A stretch of 32,404 bases of DNA from contig CAIONS010000049.1 in NCBI GenBank assembly GCA_903859715.1, positions 1 through 32,404 on the forward strand, given 5' to 3'. Origin of the DNA: an uncultured Opitutia bacterium. Its GTDB lineage: Bacteria > Verrucomicrobiota > Verrucomicrobiia > Opitutales > Opitutaceae. The translations under genes were made by a program, and so were the position numbers. Below are positions 17,882 to 25,523 of this stretch, piece by piece (positions within the stretch are counted from its first letter, which is position 1; each line of letters begins with the position of its first letter). Below the pieces are notes generated by a model. That model was not told where the DNA came from. It searched no databases and was given only the letters and a program-made list of their open reading frames with translations.

Positions 17882-19039
17882 ATGCCCGATCAAGCCACGC
17901 TCAACCACGCCGCCCAGGTCCTCGCCGGCATCTCAGCCGACCAGCGCGCGGACACCGCGCTGCGCTTCTACTTCGAGGGCCGCCGCTATCTCCAGCCGCC
18001 GGTGAAGCGCGTCATCAGTCACACTGTCTTCGTCTACTTCCGCTGGCTGTCCTGGCTCGATTCCAAGGCCTCCCCGCAGAAGCGCCTGGAACAGGCTGTC
18101 GCGCTCCACGAGCGCTTCATGGCCGATCCGAAGTCCGTCAAGGCCGAGACCCTCGCCGTCCGCGCCGTTCCGGCCTGGCTTTGGACCGAGCTCGATTTTC
18201 CTGCCGACGCCGCCGGCGAAACCACGGCGAAGGCGGATTACCTGCGCCAGCTGCAGCGCGATCCCGCCCTCTGGCTCCGCGCCCGCCCCGGCAAGGGTGC
18301 CGCGCTCGCGAAATCCCTCTTCGCCTGCGAATCCACCGAGCGCGCCGTCGACGCCCTCCGCTTTACCGGCACGCAGGACCTCTTCAAGACCGAGCAGTTC
18401 AAGACCGGCGAATTCGAAATCCAGGACCTCGCCTCGCAGCTGGTCGGCCACGCCGCCGCGCCCGTGCCCGGCGAAACGTGGTGGGACGCCTGCGCCGGCG
18501 AAGGCGGCAAGACGCTCCACCTCGCCGACCTCATGCAGAACAAGGGCGTGGTCTGGGCCACCGACCGCAATGAAAAGCGCATCGACACCCTGAAACGCCG
18601 CGCCGCCCGCGCGAAGCTCTTCAACTTCCGGACCGAATTCTGGGATGGCGGCTCGCGCCTTCCGACCAAGGTCAAGTTCGACGGCATCCTCCTCGACGCC
18701 CCGTGCAGCGGTGTCGGCACGTGGCAGCGCAACCCACACGCCCGCTGGACCACCACTCCGGACGACGTCCGGGAACTCGCGGCCACGCAACTCGCCCTGC
18801 TCAACAACGTCGCCGGTTCGCTCAAGCCCAAGGGCCGGCTCATCTACGCCGTCTGCACGCTCACCCGCAGCGAAACCACTGCCGTCGCCGATGCCTTCGC
18901 CGCCGCGCATCCGGAACTCGAGCCCCTGCCGCTGGCCATCGCCAAGCCCGGCTCGCCCGACCCCTCGCGCGTCACCCTCTGGCCGCAGGAGATCAACGCC
19001 AACGGCATGTTCATCGCCGGCTGGCGGAAAAAGACCTGA
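17882..19039 (+). CDS. RsmB/NOP2-family RNA cytosine-C5 methyltransferase
   Basis: 385 aa from the ATG at 17882; in-frame sequence upstream is repeat-derived. The N-terminal 150 or so residues are helical and may correspond to the NusB-like region of RsmB. The SAM-binding motif I is WWDACAGEGGKT. Motif IV is DAPCSGVGTWQRNP with C275, and motif VI is YAVCTLTRSE with C325. The two cysteines are the enzyme-releasing and catalytic residues of m5C methyltransferases. It most likely methylates 16S rRNA (C967 in E. coli for RsmB), but other NOP2-type targets cannot be excluded. It lies downstream of dnaE on the same strand, with repeats between them. Confidence 0.88.
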   Translation: MPDQATLNHAAQVLAGISADQRADTALRFYFEGRRYLQPPVKRVISHTVFVYFRWLSWLDSKASPQKRLEQAVALHERFMADPKSVKAETLAVRAVPAWLWTELDFPADAAGETTAKADYLRQLQRDPALWLRARPGKGAALAKSLFACESTERAVDALRFTGTQDLFKTEQFKTGEFEIQDLASQLVGHAAAPVPGETWWDACAGEGGKTLHLADLMQNKGVVWATDRNEKRIDTLKRRAARAKLFNFRTEFWDGGSRLPTKVKFDGILLDAPCSGVGTWQRNPHARWTTTPDDVRELAATQLALLNNVAGSLKPKGRLIYAVCTLTRSETTAVADAFAAAHPELEPLPLAIAKPGSPDPSRVTLWPQEINANGMFIAGWRKKT

Positions 19040-19124
19040 TGGGACCGATGGGAGCCATGAGACGGATGGGACCTATCTCCAAAGCCGTTCAGCCTGTCGC
19101 TCCATAAGTCCTATCCGTCCCATC
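19038..19124. repeat. Inverted repeat of GATGGGAC words
   Basis: GATGGGACCGATGGGA at 19038-19053 pairs with 19109-19124 with two mismatches over 16 bp. More GATGGGAC copies lie between. It begins at the stop codon of the RsmB-type gene and ends 14 nt before the next methyltransferase. The structure suggests a dispersed spacer element. Confidence 0.65.
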
Positions 19125-19138
19125 CCCGGCCGCGCCCG

Positions 19139-19912
19139 ATGCCCCCGACCAACGCCATCTCCTGCTCCACCGTCCGCGCCGACTTCAACGACCTGCTGGC
19201 CGTGGTGCATTATACCCGCGCCGCGCACAAGCTCGGCCTGTGGGCCTCGGAGCGGATCCTGATCGACCGGTTTTTCCCGGATAAGAGCGCGCGGCTGCTC
19301 GAAGCCGGCTGCGGCGCCGGCCGCGTCGCCGTCGCGCTCTGGGAACTGGGCTACCGTCACCTGCACGCCTTCGACTTCGCCCAGGAACTCCTCGACCAGG
19401 CCCACAGCCTCGTCCTCGAGCGCCACGCCTCGATCACCCTCTTCTCCGCCGACGCAACCGCGCTTCGCCAATGTCACCTAATAAGTGACATTCAATTCGA
19501 CGGCGCCCTCTTCATGTTCAACGGGCTGATGCAGATTCCGCTGCGGCGGAACCGCCGGCGGGCGCTGCGCGGACTGGCCGCGGCTTGCCGGCCGGGCGCT
19601 CCGTTCCTGTTCACGACGCACGACCGCGACAGCTCCTCCGCGGAACAGGCCATGTGGCGGCTCGAGGCCTTGCGCTGGGCCAAGGGTGCGCAGGACCCCC
19701 GGCTGCGCGAGTTCGGCGACCGCTATTTTTCCGAGGAGGGCACCGGTCGCACATTCATGCACCTGCCCGACCGTCAGGAAATCCTCGCAGACCTCAAGGC
19801 CACCGGCTGGACCCACACCTACGACGTCATGCGCCGGGAAATCGCACAGGAGTCCCGCGCCGTACGTGATTTCTCCGATGATTGCCGTTTCTGGGTGGTG
19901 CAGCGGACCTGA
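19139..19912 (+). CDS. Class I SAM-dependent methyltransferase
   Basis: 257 aa, ATG start. The Rossmann-type SAM site is clear: LLEAGCGAGRVAVALW (motif I, residues 53-68), followed by the acidic FDFAQELLDQA (motif II) and FSADATAL (motif III). The post-motif FDGALFMFNGLM begins at residue 120. The C-terminal half is specific to this protein, with FLFTTHDRD and GRTFMHLP. Substrate unknown. Between motif III and the FDGAL strand lies the loop RQCHLISDIQ, encoded by an AT-rich 23-nt palindrome with codons such as CTA and ATA that look foreign beside the GC-rich gene. The gene follows the RsmB-type methyltransferase at 99 nt and is probably expressed with it or from its own promoter. Confidence 0.8.
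   Translation: MPPTNAISCSTVRADFNDLLAVVHYTRAAHKLGLWASERILIDRFFPDKSARLLEAGCGAGRVAVALWELGYRHLHAFDFAQELLDQAHSLVLERHASITLFSADATALRQCHLISDIQFDGALFMFNGLMQIPLRRNRRRALRGLAAACRPGAPFLFTTHDRDSSSAEQAMWRLEALRWAKGAQDPRLREFGDRYFSEEGTGRTFMHLPDRQEILADLKATGWTHTYDVMRREIAQESRAVRDFSDDCRFWVVQRT
19470..19492. repeat. AT-rich palindrome inside a methyltransferase gene
   Basis: AATGTCAC at 19470-19477 pairs perfectly with GTGACATT at 19485-19492 around CTAATAA. Allowing one mismatch the arms extend to 11 bp. It encodes part of the loop QCHLISDIQ. Its low GC contrasts with the surrounding GC-rich sequence. It may be an inserted element or an operator-like site within the gene. Confidence 0.7.
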
Positions 19913-20079
19913 CCAGCATCCAGGATTCGGCCCGCCAATGGCCGCTAATTTTCACGAATCAAGCCATGGAACGGCCAGGCAGCTGGCCACGCTCAGACCG
20001 CTTCGCGAGGGTTTGAAAGAATCCGCCTGCTCTGAAATTCGCGTTGATTCGCGCTATTAACGGGCAACCGGCTTCAAGT

Positions 20080-20871
20080 TCAGTTCCGGCTCCAGACGAG
20101 CGGGAAATGTTTGCCCTGCATCATCTCGCCGTCGGCGACTTCGACGAACGGTTTCATGCAGTGCGAACCCGCGGCGACGTAGCGCGTATCCGTGGTCATG
20201 AAATGCAGCGCGATCGCGCGGCGCGGGCGGCCGCTCGTGTTCGCCCGCGAGCCATGCCAGGTCAGCGAATGATGGTAATGCACCTCGCCTTTTTTCACCG
20301 GGCAGGTCCGGACGTCGACGGCGTGGCCTTCAAACTCCTTCGGCACATCAGTGAAAAAATCCTTCCACGTCGCCAGATATTTCATGTGGTCGCCCCAGAG
20401 ATGCGAGCCGGGCACCATGCTCATGCAGCCGTTGTCCACATCGACATCGTCCAGCGCGACCCAGGCGGAAACCTCGGTCATCGGGGCGAGGATCGGCCAG
20501 AGCGGCGCGTCCTGGTGCCACATGTTCACGCCGCCCGTGGTCGCGGGCTTGTACTGGATCTGGTCGTGCCAGATCCGCAGGGCCGTCGCACCCGTCAGCT
20601 GGGCCATCTCCTCGCCGATCACCGGATGATGCGTCAGCTGCGCAAACGGCGCGCTCGCCTCCCAGATGTTCACGATCTGCCAGACCGGCGCCGCCTCGTT
20701 GTAGGTGAAATTATGGCAGAGCACGGGCTGCGGGATGTCCTTGCGGTCCCGCTGTGTGATCACCCGCTCGATCTCGCCGCGCAGCACGTCCACTTGGGCG
20801 TCGGTGAGCACCTGTGATCCGCGCAGATAGCCGTTGGTCTTGAATTCAGCAACTTGGGCCGGGGTAAGCAT
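20080..20871 (-). CDS. Phytanoyl-CoA dioxygenase (PhyH) family protein
   Basis: 263 aa from the ATG at 20871; a GTG three codons upstream is an alternative. It belongs to the Fe(II)/2-oxoglutarate dioxygenases. The 2-His-1-carboxylate triad is visible as H119-x-D121 in WHQDAPLW and H206 in SLTWHGS. A downstream Arg (RPRRAIALH) probably binds 2-oxoglutarate. N-terminal FKTNGYLRG is typical of PhyH. The protein is predicted to be cytoplasmic. The substrate is unknown; bacterial members hydroxylate small molecules as often as lipids. An AraC-type regulator is encoded 71 nt upstream on the same strand and may control it. A second, clearly different PhyH protein is encoded at 26701-27474. Confidence 0.88.
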   Translation of the reverse strand: MLTPAQVAEFKTNGYLRGSQVLTDAQVDVLRGEIERVITQRDRKDIPQPVLCHNFTYNEAAPVWQIVNIWEASAPFAQLTHHPVIGEEMAQLTGATALRIWHDQIQYKPATTGGVNMWHQDAPLWPILAPMTEVSAWVALDDVDVDNGCMSMVPGSHLWGDHMKYLATWKDFFTDVPKEFEGHAVDVRTCPVKKGEVHYHHSLTWHGSRANTSGRPRRAIALHFMTTDTRYVAAGSHCMKPFVEVADGEMMQGKHFPLVWSRN

Positions 20872-20942
20872 AGTGGACACAGCTTGGCCGACTTTGCCCG
20901 CTTGTCATTCGCCGACCCTTGGCCGCGACGCGCAGGTGTTGG

Positions 20943-21893
20943 CTATTTCTCCTGCCGGCCCGCCAGCAGCGCATCCCGGTAATGCGCCGGCGACAGGCCG
21001 TCGACCCGGCGGAACACCTTGCTGAAGTGGCTGGTATCCCGGAACCCGGTGAGCGCCGCGACCTCCTTCACCGAGAGCCGCCTGTCCGCCAGCAGCCGCC
21101 GCGCCTCCTCCACGCGCAGCCGCCGCAGGTAATCCAGCGGCGGATGACCCGTGACTTCGCGAAAGAGCGCCTGCAACCGGCTCGGGCTCAGTCCCGAGGC
21201 CCGCTCCAGCGCCGCATGATCGACCCGACCGGCCAGATTCTCCGTCATGAAACGCACCATCGCCTGCACCCGCGTCTGGTCGCGCAGCGCCATGTCGCCC
21301 GGTCGCGCTTTCACCGGCTCTGCCAGCAACGCGAGCAGCACCCCGGACAAATGCACCGACGCCTGCGCGGGTCCGAGGACCTGTGCGGACGCCTGCGCCG
21401 CGACGATCTCATTGAGGGCCCGCGCCAGCCGATGACCCGGAAACAGCCGGCGCTGCGTCGCGATGCTCATGCCATGGGTGAACCGCACGCCGTAGGGTCG
21501 CCGGCGATCCAGACCTCGCGTGGCCGGCGGAACGTCCGGCGCAAAATCAAAGTGCACGGCCACATGCTCGGACGACACCCGCTCATCGGCATGGATCGAA
21601 TGCGGCGAAAACGGCGGGATAAACAACAGGTCGTGCATCGCATAGGGCCGCCGCACCCCGTCGAGCACCCATTCCCCACAGCCCTTCACAATGAGGACCA
21701 GTTCGTGGTCGAAGATGATTCGCTCGGGAATCTGAAGGTTGCCCGGCAGCCGGTGCGCAATGCGCACGACCGGATGCAGTTCACCAGGCAGCAGGACATG
21801 CGCCCGCAGGTAACTGAGCGGTCCAAACGGCGCCTGCCGTTCGATCTTGATCCCGCTGGGAATTCGGACTGCCGCCCGCGTCGCTGCACACAT
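20943..21893 (-). CDS. AraC-family transcriptional regulator
   Basis: 316 aa, ATG start. The N-terminal cupin-like effector domain (about 20-150) includes FDHELVLIVKGCGEW and the repeated-strand words DLLFIPPFSPHSIH. The C-terminal DNA-binding domain (about 210-312) has the two helix-turn-helix motifs of the family, with LERASGLSPSRLQALFREVTG in the first and VAALTGFRDTSHFSKVFRR in the second. Such regulators with a sensory cupin usually respond to sugars or related small molecules. The gene sits directly upstream of a PhyH dioxygenase gene on the same strand, so it may control it. The 329-nt region upstream of its start (21894-22222) contains no gene, only three palindromic repeats. Confidence 0.92.
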   Translation of the reverse strand: MCAATRAAVRIPSGIKIERQAPFGPLSYLRAHVLLPGELHPVVRIAHRLPGNLQIPERIIFDHELVLIVKGCGEWVLDGVRRPYAMHDLLFIPPFSPHSIHADERVSSEHVAVHFDFAPDVPPATRGLDRRRPYGVRFTHGMSIATQRRLFPGHRLARALNEIVAAQASAQVLGPAQASVHLSGVLLALLAEPVKARPGDMALRDQTRVQAMVRFMTENLAGRVDHAALERASGLSPSRLQALFREVTGHPPLDYLRRLRVEEARRLLADRRLSVKEVAALTGFRDTSHFSKVFRRVDGLSPAHYRDALLAGRQEK

Positions 21894-21947
21894 GCCGGCA
21901 GGTTGGGCGGTTCGACGGGCGTTTCAAGCCGGAGCGCGCCTGCAACA

Positions 21948-21974
21948 GTAGGGCGGGTCTCTGACCTGCCCTAC
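21948..21974. repeat. REP-like palindrome (GTAGGGCGGGTC family)
   Basis: GTAGGGCGGGTC at 21948-21959 pairs with 21963-21974 with one mismatch over 12 bp around a TCT loop. It belongs with the units at 6149-6176, 32380-32404 and, in a TGTGGGCGGGGT variant, inside dnaE. It lies in the spacer between the AraC gene and the hemX-like gene. Confidence 0.7.
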
Positions 21975-21983
21975 CCCAAACAC

Positions 21984-22138
21984 CGTCATCCTGAGCGAAG
22001 CCGAAGGATCCCTGTGACTATTTCCAGTCAGCCCGCTTGCAGCCACAGACACTCCTACCGCGCCGCTCAAGTGTCCGCATCAAACCCGGCATCATCGGAC
22101 AAGATCACAGCGATCCTTCGGCCCCGCTCAGGATGACG
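21984..22138. repeat. Diverged copy of the CCTGAGCGAAG inverted repeat
   Basis: Arms 21984-22017 and 22105-22138 are complementary over 34 bp with three mismatches, around an 87-nt spacer. The sequence (CGTCATCCTGAGCGAAG...) is clearly related to the perfect copy at 1169-1250. It fills most of the 329-nt gap between the AraC and hemX-like genes. Confidence 0.8.
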
Positions 22139-22141
22139 AAA

Positions 22142-22175
22142 AATGGAGCCGCGGCGCCCTCGCCGCGTCTCCATT
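22142..22175. repeat. Palindrome AATGGAGCCGCGGCG-CCCT with complement
   Basis: A 15-bp stem with one mismatch (22142-22156 and 22161-22175) closes on a CCCT loop. It is adjacent to the diverged repeat at 21984-22138 and about 47 nt upstream of the hemX-like start. The compact stem and 4-nt C-rich loop resemble the REP-like units in dnaE and after dnaE, though the stem sequence differs. Confidence 0.65.
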
Positions 22176-22222
22176 ATGGCCGCACTTGCCCCAAGGGCCG
22201 AAAGCCCTACGGTCTCCCCTCC

Positions 22223-23074
22223 ATGTTTGCCGGTCTCACGGATCGTTCCTGGTTGTGGCTTGCCGCCGAGTGCTACCTCGTCGGCCTGCTGCTGGGCACG
22301 TTTTCACTGCTGCGCGGCCATCGTCAATCGGGCGCCTGGATCAACACCGTCATCGCCGCCGGCTATCTGTTTCAGGTTCTCGGCCTCTATGTGCGCGGCC
22401 GCGCCGTGGGTGGCTGCCCGCTGGGCAACACCTTTGAAATCCTCCAGTTCACTGCGTGGTCGGCCATCACGCTCTACTTCTTCGTCGGCGTCACCTTCCG
22501 GCTGAGCCTCCTCGGATTCTTCACGTCCAGCCTCGCCGCGGCCCTCACCCTCGTCTCGCTCTCGATCCCGGCGTGGGATGCCACGCGGCGCGAACATATC
22601 TTCGGCGGCAACGCCTGGATCGAACTCCACGCGGCCCTCGCCCTCTTCAGCTACGGCGTGTTCGCCCTGCTCGCGCTCACCTCCGGCATGTTTCTCCTGC
22701 GGCATTACTCGCTCAAGTCCAAGCACCCCGGCGGCGCATTCTCCTTCCTGCCTTCGATCTTCGACCTCGACCACATCAGCGTGCGGCTGCTCGCCGCGGG
22801 CGTGACCCTGATGACCGCCTCGCTCGCCGTCGGTTCGGTCTACTGGCTCCGCGATACCGCGAGCGTCAACCCCACCAAGCTGCTTTTCACCGCCGCCATC
22901 TGGGTCGCCTATGCGGCGGCGCTCGGACTGCGCCTGCGCGGCGTCCTGCTCGCCCGGCGCTTTGGCTGGGCCGGTGTGCTCCTGTTTGCCGCGGCGCTGC
23001 TTTCCCTCTGGCCGGTGGATGCGAGCCGCCATTCGCCGATTCCGTCTCCCGCCACCCGCACCGTACCACGATGA
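22223..23074 (+). CDS. CcsA/HemX-like cytochrome c assembly family membrane protein
   Basis: 283 aa from the ATG at 22223; upstream in-frame sequence is repeat. About eight hydrophobic segments are spread over the whole protein, with CPLGNTFEILQFTAW in the second region and a conserved-looking His in WIELHAALALFSYGVFALLAL. This fits the PF01578 family that includes CcsA (heme delivery for cytochrome c maturation) and HemX. The stop codon overlaps the hemA start (ATGA), a tight coupling. Next to hemA, HemX-like proteins are reported to affect the level of glutamyl-tRNA reductase, so HemX is the more likely identity. The tryptophan-rich WWD motif of true CcsA was not seen. Confidence 0.8.
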   Translation: MFAGLTDRSWLWLAAECYLVGLLLGTFSLLRGHRQSGAWINTVIAAGYLFQVLGLYVRGRAVGGCPLGNTFEILQFTAWSAITLYFFVGVTFRLSLLGFFTSSLAAALTLVSLSIPAWDATRREHIFGGNAWIELHAALALFSYGVFALLALTSGMFLLRHYSLKSKHPGGAFSFLPSIFDLDHISVRLLAAGVTLMTASLAVGSVYWLRDTASVNPTKLLFTAAIWVAYAAALGLRLRGVLLARRFGWAGVLLFAAALLSLWPVDASRHSPIPSPATRTVPR

Positions 23075-24150
23075 ACGGGGAAAATCTTTTCGTTCTCGGG
23101 GCCACCCACCACACCGCGCCGCTGGCGGTGCGCGAGCGTCTGTCGCTCGATGCCGGCGCCACGGAAGCCTTGCGGGCCGAGCTCGCCGGCATCGCCGGGT
23201 TGCGGGAGTTCACGCTGCTGAGCACCTGCAACCGCGTCGAATTCTACGGCGTGGCCGCCGCTCCCGGCGTGGCCGCCGAGGTGCAACAGGCCTTCTGCAC
23301 GCGCCAGAAATTTTCTTCCACGGAGTTCGAGCAGTTCCGCCTGAGCCTGACCGGGCCGGGGGCGTTGCAGCACCTGCTCGAGGTCACCGCCGGCCTCGAT
23401 TCGCAGATGCTCGGTGAGACGGAAATCTTCGGCCAGGTAAAGGAGGCCTATGGCGCAGCGCAGGCTCACGGCCATACCGGCGCCGTGCTCAACCGCGTTT
23501 TTCAAAAAGCCTTTCAGGCGGCAAAGCATGTCCGCACGCACACCGCGATCACCGAAGGTCACGTCAGCGTGGCCAACGTCGCCGTCGACCTCGCGACGAA
23601 CATTTTCGGCAGCCTTGCCCAGACCCGGATCCTCCTGCTGGGCGCGGGCGAGATCGGCGAGAAGACGGCCAAAGCCTTCCAAAGCCGGGGCGCCGCGGCG
23701 CTGTCCGTCGCCAGCCGGCGGCTCGAGCGTGCGATGGAACTCGCCGAGACCCTGGGCGCCTTCGCGATGCCCTTCTGGCTGATGCCGGTGAAACTCGCCG
23801 AGTTCGACATCGTCGTCTGTGCCACGTCCGCGACTGAAACCGTCGTGTCGCGGGCGGCGGTCGAAGCCGCCATGCGCCGGCGCCCCGCCCGACCGCTGTT
23901 CTTCATCGACCTCGCCCTGCCCCGCGATGTGGACGCCTCCGTCGCCGAACGGGAGAATGTGTTTCTCTACAACCTCGACGATCTCGCGCGCATCGCCGAC
24001 GAAAACCGGGCCGCCCGCGAGGCCGAGATCGGCAAGTGCCGCGCCCTGCTCACCGAGCGCGCCGACGCATTGTGGCGGCAGATCGAGCCGCGGCTGCAGG
24101 CCGGAGCGGCCGGCGAGGGAACCGTCGATCACCGGACGGAACCCGCCTAA
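23071..24150 (+). CDS. hemA: Glutamyl-tRNA reductase
   Basis: 359 aa from the ATG at 23071, which overlaps the previous stop by 4 nt. It makes glutamate-1-semialdehyde from glutamyl-tRNA with NADPH, the first committed step of C5-pathway tetrapyrrole synthesis. The N-terminal catalytic domain shows GATHHTAPLAVRE and nucleophile C53 in LLSTCNRVEFYG, then GETEIFGQVKEAY. The NADPH domain has LLLGAGEIGEKTAKAF, and ALPRDVD follows. The C-terminal dimerisation region is shorter than in typical proteins of about 420 aa and ends AEGTVDHRTEPA-like after one helix. This may be natural in this lineage. It is coupled to the hemX-like gene and convergent with lpxB. Confidence 0.95.
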   Translation: MNGENLFVLGATHHTAPLAVRERLSLDAGATEALRAELAGIAGLREFTLLSTCNRVEFYGVAAAPGVAAEVQQAFCTRQKFSSTEFEQFRLSLTGPGALQHLLEVTAGLDSQMLGETEIFGQVKEAYGAAQAHGHTGAVLNRVFQKAFQAAKHVRTHTAITEGHVSVANVAVDLATNIFGSLAQTRILLLGAGEIGEKTAKAFQSRGAAALSVASRRLERAMELAETLGAFAMPFWLMPVKLAEFDIVVCATSATETVVSRAAVEAAMRRRPARPLFFIDLALPRDVDASVAERENVFLYNLDDLARIADENRAAREAEIGKCRALLTERADALWRQIEPRLQAGAAGEGTVDHRTEPA

Positions 24151-24227
24151 GCCAGTAGCAGCCGACGTGAGGAGGCTGGTTCGAAGGACAGCGTGAGCCC
24201 AGCCTCCTCACGTCGGCTGCTACTGGC
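24151..24227. repeat. Perfect 29-bp inverted repeat between convergent genes
   Basis: The arms at 24151-24179 and 24199-24227 (starting GCCAGTAGCAGCCGACGTGA) are exact complements over 29 bp around a 19-nt loop. It starts immediately after the hemA stop and lies 46 nt before the end of the convergent lpxB gene. No T-tract is seen. The hairpin could still end or stabilise both transcripts. Confidence 0.85.
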
Positions 24228-24273
24228 CGGGGAGGCATCGCAGAACGCCGGCCACAGTCCCGTCATGGGCTCA

Positions 24274-25434
24274 TCAGAGTTGCCGAGCCAGCCAGTCCGC
24301 CGCCGTGCCGCTCGCGGGCTCGCTGAGCAGTGCGTGCAGGCGCGCCGCCTGTTCAGCCGTGCGCCCGCGCCGCGCCGGATCATCCACACAGGCGCGCAGT
24401 TCCGCCGCAAGCGCCGGGGGCGTGGCGGCTCCCTGGATAAATTCCGGGTACATCGGTTCCTTGAGGAGCAGGTTGGCGATGCCGATGTACTCCACCTTCA
24501 CCAGCATCCGGCCGAGGAGGTAGGTCAGCGGATTCGTCCGGTAGGCGATCGCCCCGGGAATCGCCGCCAGCGCGCAGTGCATCGACATCGTGCCCGAGCT
24601 GGTCAGCACCGCCGAGGCCGCAAGCGCCGGCGCCCCGCCCTCTGCGATCCGTTGCAACCTGACCGTGGCCGGCGGATTCGCCGCCCGCAGCACCGCAAGA
24701 ATCTCGTCGCTCGGATAAAGCACCACCGCCTCGCGGCCGCCAAACACCCGGAATCCTTCCAGCAACGGCGGAAAAATCCGCGCGACCGCCTGCTTGCGGC
24801 TGCCCGGCAGCAGCAGCACCGGCCCCGCCGGATCATACCGCACCGGCGACACGTGGCCCGGCGCCACAAAGGGATGCCCGACAAACTCCACCGGCAGCGC
24901 GGTGTCCGCATAACAGGCGACCTCAAACGGAAAGATGACCGCCATCGCATCGAGATCGCGCGCCATCGTGAACCGTCGCTTCGCCTTCCATGCCCAGATC
25001 TGCGGGCTGATATAGTAGAGCGTCCTGATCGTGCCTCCACCCTTCACCGACAGCCCGCGCTCGCGCAGCGCCGCGGCGAGCCGCAGATTCAGCCCGGGAT
25101 AATCCACGAAACACACCGCCTTCGGCCGGTGCTCGGCAATCCAGCGCAGCGTCTCGTTGAACAGCGTCCGGAAGAAAGGATAGTTCTTCAGCACCTCCAC
25201 GAACCCGACCACCGACGTCGCCGTCATGTCGTGCAGCAACTGGGCGCCCGCCGCGGCGAGTTCGGGCCCGCCCAGCGCGGCAATCGCGAGTCCGGGCTGG
25301 CTCGCGCGCAGCTCGCGCACCATCCGCGCCCCATGCTCATCCCCCGAGTGTTCTCCCGCCACAATCAGCAGATCAACCCGGCCATCGATAGGCGGCGACA
25401 GACGAAATGGCGGTGACTTGGGAGCTGATGACAT
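24274..25434 (-). CDS. lpxB: Lipid-A-disaccharide synthase
   Basis: 386 aa, ATG start. GT19 glycosyltransferase that joins lipid X and UDP-2,3-diacylglucosamine to make the lipid A disaccharide at the inner membrane. Family words are seen in order: LIVAGEHSGDEHGARMV near the N-terminus, FVDYPGLNLRLA, YYISPQIWAWKAKR, VIFPFEVACY, VEFVGHPF, LLLPGSRKQAV, and the SGTMSMHCALAAIPGAIAYR acceptor/donor region, then the end near PEFIQGAA. The length is typical. It follows a Gfo/Idh/MocA oxidoreductase gene on the same strand at 89 nt, with an inverted repeat between. The repeat ends at the start codon context, with no Shine-Dalgarno visible. Its presence confirms an LPS-type outer membrane. Confidence 0.96.
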   Translation of the reverse strand: MSSAPKSPPFRLSPPIDGRVDLLIVAGEHSGDEHGARMVRELRASQPGLAIAALGGPELAAAGAQLLHDMTATSVVGFVEVLKNYPFFRTLFNETLRWIAEHRPKAVCFVDYPGLNLRLAAALRERGLSVKGGGTIRTLYYISPQIWAWKAKRRFTMARDLDAMAVIFPFEVACYADTALPVEFVGHPFVAPGHVSPVRYDPAGPVLLLPGSRKQAVARIFPPLLEGFRVFGGREAVVLYPSDEILAVLRAANPPATVRLQRIAEGGAPALAASAVLTSSGTMSMHCALAAIPGAIAYRTNPLTYLLGRMLVKVEYIGIANLLLKEPMYPEFIQGAATPPALAAELRACVDDPARRGRTAEQAARLHALLSEPASGTAADWLARQL

Positions 25435-25440
25435 CGGATT

Positions 25441-25521
25441 TTAACCACGAAGCGCACGAAGGTCACGAAGCCCGGACCCTATCCGGTTTGGCTTCGTGCT
25501 CTTCGTGCGCTTCGTGGTGAA
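25441..25521. repeat. Inverted repeat of the CCACGAAG...CACGAAG family
   Basis: Arms 25441-25472 and 25490-25521 are complementary over 32 bp with three mismatches around a 17-nt loop. The unit CACGAAG recurs within each arm. It fills the spacer between the Gfo/Idh gene and lpxB, ending 6 nt from the lpxB start on one side and 2 nt from the Gfo/Idh stop on the other. Confidence 0.85.
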
Positions 25522-25523
25522 CT

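Noticed and set aside
22456-23070. N-terminal extension of the hemA frame
   Set aside because: The frame is open upstream but overlaps the hemX-like gene. The true start is the ATG in the ATGA overlap, where glutamyl-tRNA reductase homology begins.
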